A stretch of DNA of 63,079 nucleotides, taken from the NCBI GenBank assembly GCA_002102555.1, contig MCFL01000138.1, positions 1-63,079 on the forward strand, given 5' to 3'. The notes beneath the pieces are model-generated. The model had not been told where the DNA came from. It saw only the letters and a program-made list of their open reading frames with translations, and searched no databases. Below are positions 41,368 to 52,995 of the stretch, in pieces. How positions within the stretch are numbered: the first letter of the stretch is position 1; every line of letters starts with the position of its first letter. The stretch is from Catenaria anguillulae PL171. Lineage: Eukaryota > Blastocladiomycota > Blastocladiomycetes > Blastocladiales > Catenariaceae. Position numbers and translations under genes: made by a program.

Positions 41368-42075
41368 TGGACAGTTTCCGTTTTTGCATATACTTTCGAC
41401 TGAATGAAACCATTTGTCTGTAAATGCTGTTGGACATGCAATAATCACCGACCCACATACACAAACAAGTCCGTGACTTTTTCAACCATTTCTTTCCTGC
41501 TCATCCTTGAGTACCCAGTGCGCTGATTTCACCGTGATTCTGTTCGCAAATGAGTCGGTCGTGGTTGCCGCGGACTTCCTCCCCGTCACAATCGGCAAGT
41601 ATCCGCTGCTCATGATCCATTTTGTTACGGGGTTCTTCGCCGATTGTACGACACCCACATGTGCACCCGGCGCGAGGATCTAATGGCCAAATGTATTTTG
41701 AAGACTGCGGGGAAGCTATCAAGGCTGCAGGACCGCTATTGAATGGTGGTGGTTAGTTTGAAAAAGAGAAAAGAAAAGGACAACAGAATCAACAAGTCAA
41801 CAGCAACACAAATGATGAAGAAGCAGAGAAAAAAAAACGTGGGCGAGAGGCACAAAACCTACAGCGATGGGAAACAGCAGGCACCACAAAAAGGTGCGCG
41901 AAAGCAAAGCAAGGATAGGAGATACACAGGTTGAACATTGCGAGACAAAAGAGTTTGTGAAAGGATAAACTGAGAAAAAGGAACGGGATCACCACTACCA
42001 TCGAGTGATGCAGGTCGAGCAACCAGCAAAAAAGAAAGGCAAAAGCGAAGGAAAAGCCCAGCCGACGCACAAGCC
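41368..42075. other. Convergent intergenic region
   Basis: About 700 bp between the phosducin-like and flippase stops. The right half is strongly purine-rich on the plus strand (AAGAGAAAAGAAAAGG), and its frames are low-complexity Lys/Glu or Phe/Ser shadows. No gene was recognised. Confidence 0.5.
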
Positions 42076-45000
42076 TTAGCCCCTTGGCTTCCGCCTGGTC
42101 GTGTCGTACACGCGAATCAAATCGGCCTGCCCACTTTCGTTCTGCGAAAACGCAAAACCACGATTCCGCTTGATGCGCTGAATCATGCGCACCTTGTGCA
42201 CAGCCTGCCTGAACCGCTCCATCCTCGGGCGGTAATCGGGGATGTTGAACTTTTGGATTTCTTGCACAATATGGTACGACCGCGTCAGGTACATGCGCTT
42301 GTAGTACTTGTACCCATAGTCACGCACGAGGCACAGTACGGGCAGCACAATGATGGTAAGCCAGAACACGCCCGAGGACATGAGTGTTTCCATGCCGTCG
42401 AGTTCGGTCGAGAAGTTGAGCATGGGCGCAATCACAGAGTACACGGGGAGGAACACGAGCCAGAAGGCGATCGAGCCCATGGACGAGATCCATGCCCACT
42501 TGGTCCACAGGTCCGTGACGAGGGCAGCCTTGAAGATGACGGTGGCGAGCACGGCAGTGTACATGGTGGATCCAAATGCCCAGTGACCGGCGACAAGCCC
42601 AGAGCCGAAAATCACGTCCACGTCAAAGATGGCCATGGCCGTGAAGTAGAGCAGGAGCGAGTGGTACAGGGCGTTGAACGTCCACGACCAGAAAATCTTG
42701 ACGTTGAAGAATTCGCCACGCTGGCCGAGCATGTACATTTGTGGGTAACGGTCAAGCATGCGAGCCGAGGCAAACTGGTCAAAGATACCGATAATGAGCG
42801 GAGGCAAGACTGTGAAGGCCACGTTGTAGTACGAAATGATCCACGATTCATAGACGGTTTGACCCGAGAAGCCATTGTAAAGGGCAAACTGTGAGAGAAA
42901 ACAAAAAGGATGGTGAGCAACAAAAGAAGATGAGACAAAAGAGTAAAGTACGTCCGACTACGTACCCAGAACTGCGTCATATACAAGGTAATGTTCTTGT
43001 AGAACGAGTACAGAATCAACTTACTCAAACGCTGGTACGACCACGCGCCATGGACCAGCAAGAGCTTGCGCAGATACCTGAACTGGGAAATGGCGAAATC
43101 GGCCGACCGAGCAGCTTGCAAACCCTCCATACCACTGATGCCGATACCCACATGAGCAGCTTGAATCATGGACACGTCGTTGGCGCCATCACCAATGGCA
43201 AGCAGCAAGGACTTCTTGTGCTTCTTGACGAGCTTGACAACCAAGGCCTTTTGCAGGGGACTGACACGGCAGCAAATGACAGCCTTGCAGTTGCACGCAA
43301 GTTCCAAGAAGGTCTTTTCGAGGTCCTTTTCGAGGGCGAAGTCAAGCGTGCGGCCGTCAATGATGAGCGCAAGCGAATCGTTTTGCTCTTCGGGGGTGCC
43401 AGTTTGGCCAGCGCGGAGGTCGCGGACTTGCTTGAGCTGGCGCTCGAGTTCGGCCTTGGTTTCCGGGTACGTGTCGTAGTTGATGGTGAGCAAGTTCATA
43501 TCTTCGGTCAGCAGCTTGCAAGAGTAGCCAATGTTGATAGCGGTTTCTTGACGATCGCCAGTCAAGACCCTGTAAATCAAGGACGGATCGTTGCGTGAGT
43601 ACCTCAAGCAGGAAAAGGAGGTGAGGTGAATGAGAGAGGATGCATACCAAATCTTGATGCCAGCCATGGCCAAGGTCGCAATAGTTTCGGGCACACCATC
43701 CTGCAACTTATCTTCAATGGCCGTTGCACCCAACAAGACCAAATCCTTCTCAATCATCTCGGCTGCCTTGTCCAACTCGTCGCCACGGTTCACCAAGGTG
43801 GTTGCGGCCTTATCGTACACATCAGCCCACTGCTCATACTCGTGCTGGGGAATCGTCCGATGGGCAATACACAGGGTCCGCAACCCTTCACTGGCATACT
43901 CCTCCAACGCTTGTGTCGTGACATCCACAAACGGGTTGGTTCCGGGGCGCTTGTCCAACCGCTCCAAAATCACGGTATCAGCGCCCTTGCAGTACAACTT
44001 GATGGTGCCGTCGGGGAACCGCAGAATGGCCGACATGCGCTTGCGCGTTGAGTTGAATTCACAAATGTTGAGCACCTCCACCTCCATGTCCTGGCCGCGG
44101 ATGTTGATGGTGATGGCCGTTGGCCGGCGTGTGTGGAAGACGTATCCAAATTGGCGGGCGCCATCGACGAGGGCACCCTCATCAGGCGAGGCGGCTTGGT
44201 ACTTGATTTCGCCCTTAATATCGTCCGGATCGACCTCGGGAATGACCGTGTGGCAGGATGCGAGAAAGAGGAAAAACTCGTGAATGTACTGGCCGAAATC
44301 GCTCGACAAATCCGAAGTCATGGTGTTGAAATCATAGAGCGGCAGTGTGGAGCCGTCTGACATTGGGTCGCCGTTGCGACGGCCTTCAGCCAGCTGGTTG
44401 GTGAAACACTTGCCCGCAATCGTGCATTGGCGGAATTCCATGACGTTGCACGTCAATGTACCCGTCTTGTCCGAAAAGATGTATTCGATTTGGCCCAATT
44501 CCTCGACGAGGGAACTGGTACGGCAAAGCGCGGGCGTATCGGTCGGCTCGTAGTAAATGTCCAGGTCCGAGTTGATCAACTGGGCTTGTTGGTACTTGAC
44601 GACTTCCATGGTAACGATGAGCGAGATCGGGATCAAGTTGTTGAACAGAATGATGAAGGTCAAAATGTTGCGAACAAACTCCTCAATGGCCGGGCGGGAT
44701 GACTTGGAAAGGAACCAGGGCACATCGCCCAACTCGCGGACCAGGGTACCGATGGAGCAAGCCAGAGCAAGGGCAAGCAAGATGACAAACAAGAATGCGA
44801 TTTGCACGTTGGTCATGCGCTCCACATTGGTACGCTTGATGGGCGTCGCCGAGGCATTGCGCATGAGCTTGGATTCGTGGCCAGTGAAAATCACAATACC
44901 GTAAATCCACGGCGTGTTGCGAAGTTGGGCACCACGGAGGAGGATCTGAGACGGGTCGAGCGGGACTTGAGTGCCATTGGAGAAGCGCAGAGTGCCGTCA

Positions 45001-45647
45001 AAGGTGTAGAGCGAGTTGTTGGGCTGTTCCGATTCGATCACACCTGAGAGGGTCGAGATGGCTTCGGGAGTGGTGAGGTGTGCTGTTTCCTTGCGACCTT
45101 GCTTGATTTTCAAGTTGGTTTCGCCGTCGAGGTTGGACGTTTCGATGTAGCAGATGGCATCGGGTTCCGACGAAGAGAGCAGAGCCAGATCAGCTGCAAA
45201 GAATTCCGAGTTGTCGACACGGATAATGTCGCCAACTTTGACCTCGTCCCATCGCTTCTCCGTGAAGTGGGTGCCATTGAGGACCTTGACCATGCGCGCG
45301 TTGACTTGGTTGTCTGCCCGATGACGCTTGAAGTCTTCCATGATTTCCTTACCGGCCGTGGCCAGCAAGACGCACGTAAGGGGCACAATGGTGGTCAAGC
45401 GGGAGGTGGGCGACACATCGGGGATTTGCTGGATGATGGACGTAAACAAGAAGAAGATGTTGGCGTATTTGGAGAACTGCTCGAGCAGAAACTTGGGCAC
45501 AAATGTCAAGACATTGTACTTTGCGGTCGAAATGCCGTTGTGAAGGAAGTTTTGAGACTGATTTTTGGTTTCGTCGTTGATGTGAATAAATCGAGATCCA
45601 GTGTTGGCCTTGGACTGACGCCGAAGCGTCGCCATCATGTTCGACAT
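42076..45647 (-). CDS. P4-type ATPase phospholipid flippase (Drs2 class)
   Basis: Exons 45647-43648, 43569-42966 and 42888-42076 (78 and 77 nt introns) give 1,138 residues from MSNMMATLRR. It flips aminophospholipids to the cytosolic leaflet of Golgi, endosome or plasma membrane. The start region FVPKFLLEQFSKYANIFFLF and the ETSNLDGETNLKIKQ segment are P4 hallmarks. YIFSDKTGTLTCNVMEF carries the phosphorylated Asp, [20 protein letters not shown] spans intron 1, and IGDGANDVSMIQAAHVGIGI follows. The end of the middle exon, FYKNITLYMTQFW, joins FALYNGFSGQTVYESW across intron 2. The C-terminal cytosolic tail is short. Family length is usually 1,100-1,350 residues. A Cdc50-type partner would be needed and is not in this window. 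Confidence 0.95.
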
Positions 45648-46651
45648 GATGACAGGACTTGGTCGTGTTGCGATGGGGAGAGCGGCTCTCAAGGACGGAC
45701 AAGGCAAGCAAGGCGAGTGAATGGTGTCGGCCTGTTCCAGATCGGCAACGTCCAGACTTGATTGGCACTATTGGGCTGCCCGTGTGTGCGTGCAGTACGA
45801 GATGGAGCTGCGGTGAGATAAAGAAGTGGGGCTGGCGGTCGTTGAACAAAGGTACCGGCGCTTGGCGGACGACGGGTCGGGGAATGGGTCAGGGCCGATG
45901 GATTCGACACTGTGTCGGATATTGCCTCGAGTAGTTGCGGGGATTACGATGCTTCAAGTGTGCATAGGGTCCACCGTATCAGCAGTGTCTTTCTTCAATA
46001 CTACATGTGCGGACATGTGCCGTTTTGTTTTGGGTCAACGCCGATAGTGTTAACGCCAACGATGACCACCTTTGACGCCGCTGCCCTTGACGTGGCCTTG
46101 ATGGTTTACAGACAGATCCAGCATCCAATCGTTCCCGGGGAGGAATGTGTGTGTATTTGCGCGCATTTCCTCGGTCGGTAAATACAGTATTTAGGTGTGT
46201 ATTCCTTGCTTATAGCTTGGCATGGTTTGCATTTGTCTTGGCGGCCGGCCCGCAGCGCGTGGCGCAACACGGACTCAACCACCCGCCGTCTTTCTTTGGT
46301 CAGTGGAGAAACCAAGCCACTTGGGCTTTGGGCTCATGCTTCCCGTCGCGAGTCAAGGGCAATCCAAATGTCGTCGCTGAGATTGTCTTGCAGCAGCGTC
46401 TATTCAATCAAGGCGAGACTGAGGAACCAAGGATTCACAATACGAGTATTCAAACAACAAGTGACAAAAGAAAGTGTAGAGAAAACCGATTCACGAGTAG
46501 AGAACAACCTTGCTACTTCAACTGCACCGAACCGATGACAGTCCATCACACCGCCTTACGACGAGCCTTTTCCGAGGCCAATGCGAGTCTACATGCGCAC
46601 ACAATGTGAGTCTTCCGTGCCCGTAGATCATGCATATACGAAGCAGAAAAA
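45648..46651. other. Intergenic region upstream of the flippase gene
   Basis: About 1 kb. It should contain the flippase promoter (near 45648) and the ODAD2 3' UTR (near 46651). Open frames here have no family resemblance. Confidence 0.45.
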
Positions 46652-49600
46652 TTAGAAAGCCGATGCGACATACCGACGAATGTTCCCAATTGTCCCAGCC
46701 GCCGCCTCCTGTAAATTCGTATCCGACGACCCGACCATGCTCAACAGCAGCTGCACCACACCGTGCTCGTGCATGGTGACACAATTGTCTGCGTCCTTGC
46801 TCAGCTGATGCAGCGCTTGGGCTGTTGCCCGATGGACTTCAGGGTCGGGACTTTTCAAGTACTTGACCAACGGCGCAACTGCTCCTGCCGACCCAAACGC
46901 AATGCGGTTGTTTCCCCAATGGCAGCACCGAGCAATTGCCTCAGCCAAGTGTTGTCGCAGCTTGTCGTGGCGCGTCTGCGTCAATTTGGCCAGCATGGGA
47001 ACGACACCGTGATCCGTAATGACGGCCAAATTCTCCTCGTCCTTGGAAATTTGAGCAATTGCGGCACAAACGGACGCAAGAACCTCGACGTGATCCGATT
47101 TGAGAAGCGATACGATGAGCTCGAGACCACCCACAAAGGAGCGCACCATTTCGCCAGCGTCTTTGGCATTCTCAATGCACGGCGAAATGGCCCATGCTGC
47201 GCTGGCTTGCACAGCCGGGTTGGGGCTCTTGAGGAGCGACCACAGTAGACGCACACCGTCCAAGCGGTCAATGATGGCCATGCTTTCTGCGTCACGAGCA
47301 CTTGCGCCAATGGCTGTCGTCACATTCACCAGCAATCCTTGGTTGGTTCCCTTGAGCAACCCAACCAGTGGCGTGATGCCACCGCACTCGCGAATTGCTT
47401 GCCTGCCCTCGGGGGCCTTTGCGCACGCGGCCAATGCACCGACAACATTCACGAGCACATCCTCAGGTTGCCCGTCAATCAAGCTCACGAGCTTCTTGAT
47501 GGTGTTGAGCTTGTTGAATGCATTCACATTCTCCATGTCCTGGGCTGTCTTCCAAATCGCACCCGTCGCGGCGGCAAGCAGCTCCTTGTTGGCCGAGTTG
47601 TCCAGTAGAGCAACCAACGGCGTGATACCGTTGAAGTCACGGACGAGCACCCTCGTGTCCTTGTCCTCTGCACATTTGAAAATAGCAGATGCGCAGTGCG
47701 CTTGAAGTTTTTCGTTTTGGCTGCTGAGATTTTCGACCAGGAACTTGATCATGCCGCTGGAACGAATGGCGGCGCGGTATTGCTCTGTAAAAAAAATGGT
47801 GGGGCGAGCGATATTGAGACACGATGAGAGAAAAGCGGGTTTAACAGCGGTATTTGTGTACCATCTGAAGCGCATTCTTGAAGTATACCGACAACTGGAA
47901 TCAAGAGCTTTTCGTTGGGGCTCTTGAGCAACTCGGCAAGGAGTGGAATCGACCCTGCAAGACGAATGGCCTCCTTGTTCCGCTCTACAAATGAAAAGAG
48001 GTTTACTATACAAGTGACGCTCGCGGCATTTGTTTTGTTGCCTTTGAGGCGGCGTTACGTACGAGATTTACTGCACGTCCACAACGCCAACGCTCCACTC
48101 ACGGCAATCCGCTCCGAGTCGGGGTTACTTGGTTCTGGATGCAGCAAACTCACGAGGCTCCGAATGCCGCTAAACTTGCGCACCATGCGACGGTTCTTGG
48201 CTATGATGGATACAAGTGGGTGAGCACTCTGGCATTCGACTCCGTAACTAGTCCATTGCTGCGCACCGTATTTGGCACAGTTGGCAATCGTCTCTGCAGC
48301 AAGGCACTTGACATCAACATGGTCGTCATGAAGCAGGTCGACGAGTGGGCGCATTCCGTCAAGAGCTGCGATTGCTTTGCGAATCACGTCTGGGGATGAG
48401 AATGGGAAAAACAAAGGTCAATTGGTCTGGAATTCACTTTTGCGTGGGAAGTGAGGAATGGTACAATTGTTGGAAATCTGGTTGAGAATCGACAAGGACC
48501 CAATCTTGCACTTGGGATCGTCGGTATCGAGCAAGTTGACCAAAATGTCCAATCCACCCACGTTGCGAATGGCAAGCTGATTGTTTTCGTTCAGCAAGTC
48601 GTAGTCGCGAAGTGAGCAAATGGCAATGATGGTCGCCGTCTGATTTCCGGCCTTGAGATATTTGACGAGCTTTTGAATCTGCCATTGCTCTGGGGGTGCT
48701 TCAGCTGTGGATACGGTTGGCAGTGAGTGTATCATTCCGTAGCATTTCGGCAGTGACTGTGACAACGCGTACTGTCTTGCCGCTTGTCTTGCATCTCTTC
48801 CTCTTCCGAGTCGGGCGATTCGTCTCCAGAATCTTCCATGACACGGTGCCTTGAGCGATGCTGCGACCGAGGACTGTGAGGGGATTTGGCGGATCGTTTC
48901 GGAGGCGAAGGATCCCGTTGCTTTTTGCGCCTGTCACGTTCCGAAGCCTTGTCGGGAGTAATTTGTCTGTGGAGGCGGGGCCGAGTCAGCATTTGGGAAC
49001 TCTACATGTTTCATGGATTAGGACTTGCGTACTTCCACTTTGTGGATGGTTCCATTTGCTTGCCAATGGTCGGCGCCTTCTTGTCGAGTTTGCTGTTCCA
49101 AATCGGCCGCATACTCGAGTGAGAACACAAGTGAGAGTGCATGGACCAGGGCACATCCGTACCGTTTGGCAATACCCCGCTTTCCATCGCGCTGATCGCC
49201 GTGCTCCTCGTCATTGTCATCATGCTGCCCGTCTGCACCGTGCGAGCGAGTTGGATCCTGCTCCGCGGCAGCCGCAGGTGCGTCCTTGTCCTTGTTTGCG
49301 GATCCCGGTTTCGAACCTGGTGCGTGCGCGACAGGAACGATGGTAGGTTGGCAGTCTTCGGCGAGCGACTTTTGAATGAAGGAGGTAAAGTGTGGACTCC
49401 GCGTTTGAACCAGGAGGATGAGGGAGGAAAAGGTTTCCGAATCCTTTTCATAGTTGATTTCAGAAGAACCTGCACATGAACGTGAAAACGTCAATCAATG
49501 CGTCCGTCGGCCATAGGTTTTTTCACGAATGGCAAAAGGTATCGCCCACCATCTTGCCCGACCTTGTAACCCTTGTTGACCCAATACCCACTATTGCCTG

Positions 49601-49965
49601 CCGTTACGAGGAACGACTCACCGTCAAAAGGCTTCACGACCAAGTACCCAATTTCGCCCACTTGCTGACGCCAAGGCGGACTTTTGGTTCCATTCTCGAA
49701 CGTGTAGTCAGATTCCCATCCAATCCATTTCAGGGCATATTTTTTGTCATCGCGGCCGCAAATGCACTGCAGACTGAGGAGTTCGATCTTGACTTTTTCG
49801 AGGTTGAGCTGCTCGAGCTGGCGCAGTTTTGCTTTGAGCGCCTCGTTCTCACGGGCAAGAGTCTAAGGCGTGAAAAGTGAGTATTTTTATCATCATGATT
49901 GCTGGTCGAAAGGGCACTGGTGACGTGACGGTTACCTCTGGATCTGCAGCGACGGCTGACGACAT
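46652..49965 (-). CDS. ODAD2: Outer dynein arm docking complex subunit 2 (ARMC4)
   Basis: Nine exons close to 896 residues: 49965-49936, 49862-49571, 49469-49033, 48947-48773, 48704-48465, 48389-48267, 48200-48063, 47984-47862 and 47784-46652. The protein docks outer dynein arms on ciliary doublets. The N-terminal module carries [20 protein letters not shown] and [11 protein letters not shown], which match human ARMC4 (SDYEFSNGCRAPPWRQ; YVLVKPHDGE). A charged linker leads to [20 protein letters not shown], and about ten armadillo repeats follow to the end ([53 protein letters not shown]). Human ARMC4 is 1,044 residues, so the linker is shorter here. The exon 4 acceptor is the least certain. 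Intron 6 (48201-48266) is 66 nt, in frame and stop-free. Confidence 0.95.
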
Positions 49966-50637
49966 GGTACTGCTGTTTGGTTGCAAGCGAAAGGAAGATG
50001 AATCCACATCAATTCTGCTAATGCATGGAGTGCTTATTGCCCTGGGCTTCAGTTCACGGGCCTGGGAAGCAAATTTAGCATGAGAAAGCTAGCGCATACA
50101 ATTTGACTAGCTCGTCTTCGTTTGCATCCTGTCACGAAGGACTGTTCGCGGCTTTGTGGTTGCACCTACATATGACAAGTTCCCACTGGGCTCTTCAAAC
50201 AGCTTGGCACTTTGTGGCTGACACAAGCATATGCACCATACCTGGTGGCAACTTTCTTTCTTTTTTCCCTTGCATAGTTCGTCAACCGTCGCGGAAAGAG
50301 ATGGTCCATGCAAGATCACGATGACGCTTCCCGCAATCAACGCAAGCAAGAACCGCCAGCGTCAACACGAGTGGGAAGCCGCCATGCTGGACACGCTTGG
50401 GTACATGGTTACTAGTCATCGCTCGAGAGTGTGTGCATTCATGGTTGCCACGATTTGATCGTCACATGCACACACATGTTTGCACCCTCTTTCAATGTCA
50501 GCAGTTGCTCTGGTACTCAATGAAATCGCTGCCGGAGTCCGCTACTCAATAGAGACGACTTTACAAGCTACCGCCACCTCCTCTCACACACGTCAGCCAT
50601 CAACCCTTTGAATGCAAGAGAATCGCGTCGGATCACA
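49966..50637. promoter_or_regulatory. Divergent intergenic region at ODAD2
   Basis: About 670 bp between the ODAD2 start and the next plus-strand gene. Ciliary genes in many eukaryotes have RFX-type sites here; I did not see a clear X-box. No gene was recognised. Confidence 0.4.
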
Positions 50638-52704
50638 ATGAATGCAGAACAGTACCACCACGACCAGAAGTCATTCCAAGAGCCTCATCAGCCAACCACA
50701 TCTATCTCCCTTCGACCAGTTGACTCGGGAACACTCCCAGACGCAAACAAGGGCACAATCATCGATACATCTCCGCGACACAACCATGATCCGACCTACC
50801 TCACTGCTATGCCCACAATGGGAGCATCGGAGGAGTTTCCAAAAGTGGCCAGTGGTTCCCCACCATCATCTTCATCATTTCAGATTCACCAGCTCGTCGA
50901 TCCGAGCGATTTTCACAAGCTGTACTCGCTGCAACCAGCCATGAATGCACCTCAGTCGCCTCCACCACCATTATCCAAGGCAGCTCCAAGCAAGCCGGCG
51001 ACGGGAGCTCACACCTCTTCCACTGCAGCAACTTCATCGAGCGGGGTGAGCAAACTCAAGCTGCATGCTGCCGATTTCGCTCACCGAATGGACGATGCTG
51101 CGGTGCTCCGGTCTCGGCGCGATTGGTCATTTGTCCGCGATGGGTGGCCGGCGAAAGCATCAAAGCCATCGCCACTCATCATCGCGTTGCCAGTTCCCAA
51201 GCAGCAACCGAACCGGCGAGGAGGCAATGGAAACAGCACACCGTTACTCGGCGCGAACACATCCGATGCCAATCAAGAAGTCACGTCGTTTCTCTACGTG
51301 ACATGTCTTCCACCCGGCCTCATCGATCTTGACCCAGTTGCTCGCACACAGCTTGTGGATTCTGAGCCCAATGTCAACGCAAAATCCCGGCCGCTCCGTG
51401 AATCGACATCGACTCCATTCCAGCAGCAACAACAGCAAGCACCAACCAGCGTGTCTCCCTCGGCCAACTCACCAATCTCCAAATCGAGAACGGATCCGGG
51501 CCGTAAACTTGCGCGGCCGCCCGCCGCCCCAGCGTCTGATCCAGTGCTCACATCTACCACACGCTCTCGGCCTAGTGTCCGCCCACAATCCGCGGATGCG
51601 GGCGGTCGGCGAGGCACACTGGCTCCAACAACCCAGGTCATGACACTCGCCGTGTACTCGCCCTTGTCCGACACGGAAGCGCAACCACACACGCCATCGC
51701 CACCCGCATCCGACGCGCTCTTGTATGCACACATACATTCCCATGCACGTCCAACCCGCCCGTCATCTGCGGGGGGCGGCGGAGGCAGAAGTGCCGGGTT
51801 CCCAGCACGCCCACGGTCTGCGGGATTGCGTGGAATGCTTCCGCTCAAGCGGCACGGGTCGGGCGAGTCCACCAGCTCCGGATCGGGTAGCTCGGCGTCG
51901 TCCATGTCGGGCTCGATCCATCTTGTCCAGCACCACCGCCCGCATCACCACAGGCACCACCACCGGTCTGCGTCGCCAGGGTATGCGCCAGCGTCAGGAT
52001 CCAGCACCAACACGCTGTACTCGCCTTCGCGGCAAATTGCATCAGGCAGCCAAACGTTGTCTCCATCCATCAACCGGCTACCTGGGTTGCGCAAACTGTC
52101 GTCCTTGTTCCCTGGATCCAACGCGGCCGTTCTGTCGTCGTGCAACTCGCTCCACACCAACACCAACTCGGCCGCTTCACAGCAATTCACCCAGCCAACA
52201 ATGCCACGTGCATGCTCAAATGCACTCACCGTTGACCTTGCAGCCGACATGCAATCACTGGGCCTGTCAGGAACGCGGTGCGTGTCGTCATCGGTACCCT
52301 TCTTGTCGGCATCGCCGCCCGCTGCGGTGGTCCCAAGCCGTGCCGGATTCGCGAGTGCGTCACCCACATCCACGTCGCCAAAGCCGCGCAGCAAGCGCCC
52401 GTCCATCAAGCCGCGTAATCATCGAACGGCCGCGGCAGCAGTCGCCACATTGATGCAAGCGACACCCGCAAGCACGTCGGTGACAGCTGCGGCAGCTGCG
52501 GCCGCGGCCATTGTGCAGGTAGCCGCGGCGGATGTGATTCATGCGGCCACGGTTGGGAGTGCGGTTGGAGGTGCAGGTGGAGGTGGGGCGGGAGGCGGAG
52601 GAGGTGGCGGAATGGCAAGCGTTGGGATTGGGGTGAGTGCAAAGTACAATCGTATGTCGGCGTTGCCGAGGTTGGAGTTTGCGAGAGTCAAGTATGCAAC
52701 GTGA
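50638..52704 (+). CDS. Hypothetical low-complexity Ser/Pro/Ala-rich protein
   Basis: A 688-residue single-exon ORF from the first ATG (MNAEQYHHDQ). I recognise no domain. Most of it is predicted disorder: Ser/Thr/Pro stretches, a short polyQ, a His/Arg run (HHRPHHHRHHHRS) and a C-terminal Ala-rich helix followed by a Gly run. Slightly more ordered segments are LHAADFAHRMDDAAVLRSR with DWSFVRDGWP, and the last residues MSALPRLEFARVKYAT. Several LxxL-like and SxxSP sites suggest a phosphorylated scaffold or regulator. It is the divergent neighbour of ODAD2, but that alone does not make it ciliary. No signal peptide or membrane helix. Confidence 0.7.
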   Translation: MNAEQYHHDQKSFQEPHQPTTSISLRPVDSGTLPDANKGTIIDTSPRHNHDPTYLTAMPTMGASEEFPKVASGSPPSSSSFQIHQLVDPSDFHKLYSLQPAMNAPQSPPPPLSKAAPSKPATGAHTSSTAATSSSGVSKLKLHAADFAHRMDDAAVLRSRRDWSFVRDGWPAKASKPSPLIIALPVPKQQPNRRGGNGNSTPLLGANTSDANQEVTSFLYVTCLPPGLIDLDPVARTQLVDSEPNVNAKSRPLRESTSTPFQQQQQQAPTSVSPSANSPISKSRTDPGRKLARPPAAPASDPVLTSTTRSRPSVRPQSADAGGRRGTLAPTTQVMTLAVYSPLSDTEAQPHTPSPPASDALLYAHIHSHARPTRPSSAGGGGGRSAGFPARPRSAGLRGMLPLKRHGSGESTSSGSGSSASSMSGSIHLVQHHRPHHHRHHHRSASPGYAPASGSSTNTLYSPSRQIASGSQTLSPSINRLPGLRKLSSLFPGSNAAVLSSCNSLHTNTNSAASQQFTQPTMPRACSNALTVDLAADMQSLGLSGTRCVSSSVPFLSASPPAAVVPSRAGFASASPTSTSPKPRSKRPSIKPRNHRTAAAAVATLMQATPASTSVTAAAAAAAAIVQVAAADVIHAATVGSAVGGAGGGGAGGGGGGGMASVGIGVSAKYNRMSALPRLEFARVKYAT

Positions 52705-52995
52705 CGCTTGTTCATTGCTCCTTACATATCTTTTCTTGTTGGCACACATCAAATGAAAGACACAGCCATGTGCAAAAACAGGGGAGAGCATAAAAATGAA
52801 TATGTATGATACATGGAACAGTATTTAAAGGGGGTACTGTGGCGCAAGTGTGTATAGGGATGCAGACGCAGCGCTACGGATACTGCACTGTCGTGCGAGG
52901 ACTGTGTTCACGACAGCAATGTTGCCAATCGACCAGCAACTGCGGACAAGACTGCACGCATGCTCCATCCTTGAAAAATCCATAGCAGCAACAGA
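52705..52995. other. Convergent intergenic spacer
   Basis: About 290 bp between two facing stops; AT-rich 3' UTR sequence. A downstream minus-strand frame merely continues the shadow of the zinc transporter 3' end. Confidence 0.5.

Noticed and set aside
49966-50637. RFX X-box in the ODAD2 promoter
   Set aside because: I looked for a GTNRCC-type palindrome and saw no convincing site.
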